Origin: Posidonia oceanica
Lineage: Eukaryota; Streptophyta; Magnoliopsida; Alismatales; Posidoniaceae
Assembly: GCA_037176725.1 (NCBI GenBank)
Contig: JAZBRS010000075.1
Location: forward strand, 73,286,001 to 73,350,000
Direction: 5' to 3'
DNA length: 64,000 nucleotides
The notes below the pieces were generated by a model. It was not told where the DNA came from, made no database searches, and was given only the letters and a program-made list of their open reading frames with translations. Positions 60,960 to 64,000 of this stretch are shown piece by piece (positions within the stretch are counted from its first letter, which is position 1; each line of letters begins with the position of its first letter). The translations under genes were made by a program, and so were the position numbers.

Positions 60960-61560
60960 CCTACTCACTATTTTTGGATTTTTAATCTTTTGCTATCATT
61001 TTTTTGGATTTTTGGTTTTTCTCATTTTTTGGATTTTTGGTTTTCTCATTTTTTGGATTTTTGGTTTTTTAATTTTTTGGATTTTCGGTTTTATAATTTT
61101 TTTGGATTTTTGGTTTTATCATTTTTTTGGATTTTCTAGGAGAAGAAGAATCTTCCAAGGAGTTGGGAAATAGGATACCTCATGGTCGGAAAACCTTGAT
61201 AATTGAATCCCTTGTGCATGTTGGAGCTATGGATACTTCAGGCTTGCTTTGGCACCTAACAGTCCCTAGACCTAGGCTTTTGCCTCTTACCTCTTAGTGT
61301 ACAGTGCAGGATGTGAGTGGAAGGAAGATCAATGTCCTATCTTAAGATTTTGGCTAAAGATTTGAAGTCTATACCCCTCCCAATTCAAGGTTGATTCCTA
61401 CTGCGTCTAGTATTTCCCCAACTTTTCAGTTTTGACTCTTGGACAGTTTCTTTGCTGCTTTCTTTTCCATTCTCTTTCTTTTCTTGCACATGGACAGCTT
61501 CTTTGCTGCCTTCTTTTCTTCCTTTTTTTTCCTGGGTATTTTGGCAAGTAGTCTCACCCC
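60960..61560 (-). repeat. A-rich and Lys-rich low-complexity part of element E
   Basis: About seven units of tttttggatttttggttttctcat (60970-61140), and the duplicated gacagcttctttgctgcc block (61440-61520), match the element C blocks at 20940-21240 and 20535-20660. Confidence 0.75.
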
Positions 61561-61869
61561 ATTTGAGTGCTCGGCCAATGGATACTTGTTCCTTGACAGA
61601 CCGAGACACTCTTCTATTTGGTGCACTCCCCTCTTTTCTGCGCTTCTAAGTTTTTGCCTTAGACGCTTACCCGATTTGTACTAGGGTAACGTGTCTGACT
61701 CAAGAGATGTGTGTAGACTTGTTGTTCATGAACTGGGAGGGGGCTTCTTATGATCTGCCTCTGTCTCAGTGTTAGATCATTTCCCTTCCCTCTTCCACAA
61801 AGTGTTTGTGATGTGAGGTTAAGGTATGACTCTTAGGCTTTGGAAACAGTAGGTCCTTAAGCGCGGGCA

Positions 61870-62070
61870 ATCTAGTGGCTCTATGTGCATGTCAAGGGTA
61901 GTACCGTTTGAGGTGCAAGGCATTCCAGAGATATTCAAGCCTAATGCCATCCTCTCTGGCCAAACAAATAAGCATTGCCCAGATATGCCTCAACCACCAA
62001 GTATGGTCCTTCCCAATTTGATCTCAGCTTCCCATGCTTGCGTGGAAGGAAATTCCTTCTTATTAAATTA
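61870..62070 (-). pseudogene. Integrase C-terminal remnant of element E
   Basis: Same place and sequence type as 20030-20178 in element C: the minus strand reads a gypsy polyprotein end near gcaaggcattccagag, but with substitutions. No further pol is present. Confidence 0.75.
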
Positions 62071-62391
62071 CACTTTTATTACGTGAAGGGATGTGTTTTA
62101 TTTATGTATTTTTCATACTTGAACAAGATAAAAGAGAAACAGGAAAATAAAGATGAATTTTATTCACAATAACTACGGGGATGTCCCTAGTGTAGCCTCC
62201 ATCAGTAGAGGCCTCTCGCTTCCGGCTCCCTAACCAGTGTCAAACACGAAATCCGTGCCTCGTCCTGAGAGAGGAGGGCAGCCTGATGGATGAGCATGGT
62301 GCTCTGCCCCTTATGTCGCAAGCCACATTAGTTGGGGCATTCTTTTGATTTTTGGCTTGTTAGCAAAGTTGACCCTGTTGATGCACGGAAT

Positions 62392-63459
62392 CTACTTCTT
62401 TAGCATGTGCTTACATGGGCACCATTTCATGGCAGGGATACACTTTCCACAAACTGATATGTCAGGAGGCCTAGGTGGATGAAGCAGCAGTTCCTTGATG
62501 TAGGAAAGCATAGTAAGCTCATTCTCTACCCCTAGCTCTGTCGTCACAACATCTAGGTTGGATGCCTTTGGTGGCACTGACATCATCTCTCGCATTGGCT
62601 CTAACGCGGGTACTAGCTCTGGCATGGGCACGGGCTCTAGTACGGGTGCTGGCTCTGGCATTGGCTCTGGCTCAGGCTCAGGGTCGGGCATTGACAATGG
62701 TTCTTGCTCTAACTCGGGTGCTGGCTCTGGCATTAGCTCTGGCTCAAGGTCGGGCATTGGCAATGATTCTTGCTCTAGCTCGGGTGCTAGCTCTAGCATT
62801 GGCTTTGGCTCAAGGTCGGGCATTGGCAATGGTTCTTGCTCTAGTTCGGGTGCTGGCTCAGGCATTGGCTCTGGCTCAGGGTTAGGCATTGGCAATGATT
62901 CTTGCTCTAGCTCGGGTGTTGGCTCTGGCATTGGCTCTGGCTCAAGGTTAGGCATTGGCAATGGTTCTTGCTCTAGCTCGGGTGCTGGCTCTGGCTCAGG
63001 GTCGGGCATTGGTAATGGTTCTTGCTCTAGCTCGGGTGCTGGCTCTGGCATTGGCTCTGGCTCAGGGTCGAGCATTGGCAATGGTTCTTGCTCTAGCTCG
63101 GGTGCTGGCTCTGGCATTGGCTCTGGCTCAGTGTCAGGCATTGGCAATGGTTCTTGCTCTAGCTTGGGTGCTAGCTCTGGCATTGGCTCTGACTCAGTGT
63201 CGGGCATTGGCAGTGGTTCTTGCTCTAGTTCGGGTGCTGGCTCTGGCATTGGCTCTAGCTCAGGATCGGGCATTGGCAATGATTCTTGCTCTAGCTCGAG
63301 TGCTGGCTCTACTATGGGCTCTGGCTCAGGATTGAGCATTGGCAATGATTCTTGCTCTAGCTCAGGTGCTGGCTCTGGCATTGGCTCTGGCTCAGGGTCG
63401 GGCAATGTCAATGGTTTGTCTTTCTTGAAAATGCCCCACATATTTCGACTGCCTTGCAA
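62392..63459 (-). CDS. Element E gag C-terminal ORF with about eleven 22-residue Pro/Glu units
   Basis: Open for 355 residues. It begins [17 protein letters not shown], then about eleven units with the core [20 protein letters not shown], a shorter [11 protein letters not shown] end, and a unique tail ([21 protein letters not shown]). It lies in the same frame as the gag core at 63984-63544, separated by two stops, so the ATG may not be the original start. The array has stayed in frame, unlike in element C. The repeat is strongly acidic and has no basic RNA-binding character, so a nucleocapsid role is unlikely. Function unknown. Confidence 0.7.
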   Translation of the reverse strand: MQGSRNMWGIFKKDKPLTLPDPEPEPMPEPAPELEQESLPMLNPEPEPIVEPALELEQESLPMPDPELEPMPEPAPELEQEPLPMPDTESEPMPELAPKLEQEPLPMPDTEPEPMPEPAPELEQEPLPMLDPEPEPMPEPAPELEQEPLPMPDPEPEPAPELEQEPLPMPNLEPEPMPEPTPELEQESLPMPNPEPEPMPEPAPELEQEPLPMPDLEPKPMLELAPELEQESLPMPDLEPELMPEPAPELEQEPLSMPDPEPEPEPMPEPAPVLEPVPMPELVPALEPMREMMSVPPKASNLDVVTTELGVENELTMLSYIKELLLHPPRPPDISVCGKCIPAMKWCPCKHMLKK

Positions 63460-64000
63460 GAGTGGTGTCTTGACCTCCTCCGTATATTTTATTGGCTTGC
63501 TTGAGCGTGTCAGAGGTTGATGCCTCTATGTTGGTTGAGCTTGCTATACTCTTAGCACCTGTGCAGTTACTGGCTCTTGGTGCAGCGCTAGCTGTGACAC
63601 TTGGTGCAATGCTGGCTGTGGCACTTGGTGCAGTGCTGGTCGTGGCAAGTGGTGCAGTAGTGGCTGGGCTAGAGCTTGCCACAAAGATGGAATGGGTTGT
63701 GGTTGCCTCCATTGTTGCATTTCATCGCCATAATAGTTGTTACACATTCCTTGAATTTGATTAACCATGGTTTGATCGATGTCATCTTCAATATCATCTT
63801 CAATCGGTTGTGGCTCTTCAAATTCATGGATATTCTCCCAGACAGATGCTGCCACCTCATATAATGCTGAAATGGATGGGCAGTAGGCATTGGCAAGTCC
63901 TTTCTTCATTGGTCCTGTGGTGTTTGCTATCAGTTTTTGGACCAATTGTCTTTCTGGGATTTCTTGGCCTGATCTTGCAGCCATATCTCTCCACCGATTG
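63460..64000 (-). pseudogene. Element E gag core, runs off the right edge
   Basis: RWRDMAARSGQEIPERQLVQ, LIANTTGPMKKGLANAY and SALYEVAASVWENIHEFEEP match element C. After a Gln/Pro/His-rich stretch with seven-residue repeats (APALHQVPQ-like), stops after QVLRV and shortly after separate it from the Pro/Glu ORF. The gag start is outside the window. Confidence 0.8.

Larger units (their letters stand above)
58163..64000 (-). mobile_element. Element E: second copy of the C family, right end beyond window
   Basis: Minus-strand order: gag (from beyond 64000 to 63544), Pro/Glu repeat ORF (63459-62392), integrase C-terminal remnant (about 62060-61880), A-rich and 112-bp repeats, polypurine tract, 3' LTR (59524-58163). 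It lies in the copia D integrase; GTGAC (58158-58162) is the candidate target duplication. It has the same gag-only layout as element C. Confidence 0.9.

Noticed and set aside
62558..63520. A 320-residue plus-strand frame rich in Ser and Gly opposite the Pro/Glu ORF
   Set aside because: It is the complement of the 66-base repeat. Unit length is a multiple of three, so several frames stay open. Homology to element C supports the minus strand.

Overview
This window looks like nuclear DNA of a flowering plant from a repeat-dense, gene-poor region. The evidence is nested Ty1/copia and Ty3/gypsy LTR retrotransposons, solo LTRs, a CACTA transposon end, a PIF/Harbinger-like element, plant-type splice sites and AT-rich spacers. 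There are no operons, no bacterial genes, and no rRNA or tRNA gene that I can recognise.

Layout. (1) 1-11331, minus strand: the 5' part of a long Tat/Ogre-type gypsy element (element B). It has a 5.8 kb LTR, a tRNA-Arg-type primer site, and a gag-protease frame that runs off the left edge. B lies inside copia element A. (2) 11332-26699, plus strand: degenerate copia element A, split by a complete 10.9 kb non-autonomous gypsy element (C, 14080-24964, flanked by AACAC duplications). (3) 26700-31933: AT-rich spacer, one CACTA terminus (to 30090) and a minus-strand copia gag fragment. (4) 31934-34157: an Ogre-like solo LTR. (5) 34158-44470: a multi-exon gene remnant (minus strand, 41978 to 34509) with a C48/Ulp1-like protease domain. 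Its N-terminal part is built from repeated small phase-symmetric exons, and it is embedded in thousands of bases of a degenerate CATGTCTCAT repeat. A solo gypsy LTR (42123-44330) sits just upstream. (6) 44470-54700: AT-rich spacer with tandem repeats, a foldback element, a second LTR related to the solo LTR, and a PIF/Harbinger-like element. (7) 54993-64000, minus strand: a Tork-like copia element (D) broken by a second copy of the C family (E), which runs off the right edge.

The two C-family copies share one organisation: a gag-like gene with a long Pro/Glu 22-residue repeat, almost no pol except the last stretch of integrase, and a long 3' region of several tandem-repeat arrays. Copy numbers of these arrays differ between C and E. 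Because both copies lack pol and yet show target-site duplications, I infer a family of non-autonomous elements mobilised in trans. The most unusual locus is the Ulp1-like gene. Its intron phases fit together over the first seven exons, four consecutive small exons each encode a Pro-Lys-Lys-Ala-Lys motif, and stops and frameshifts show that it is decayed.
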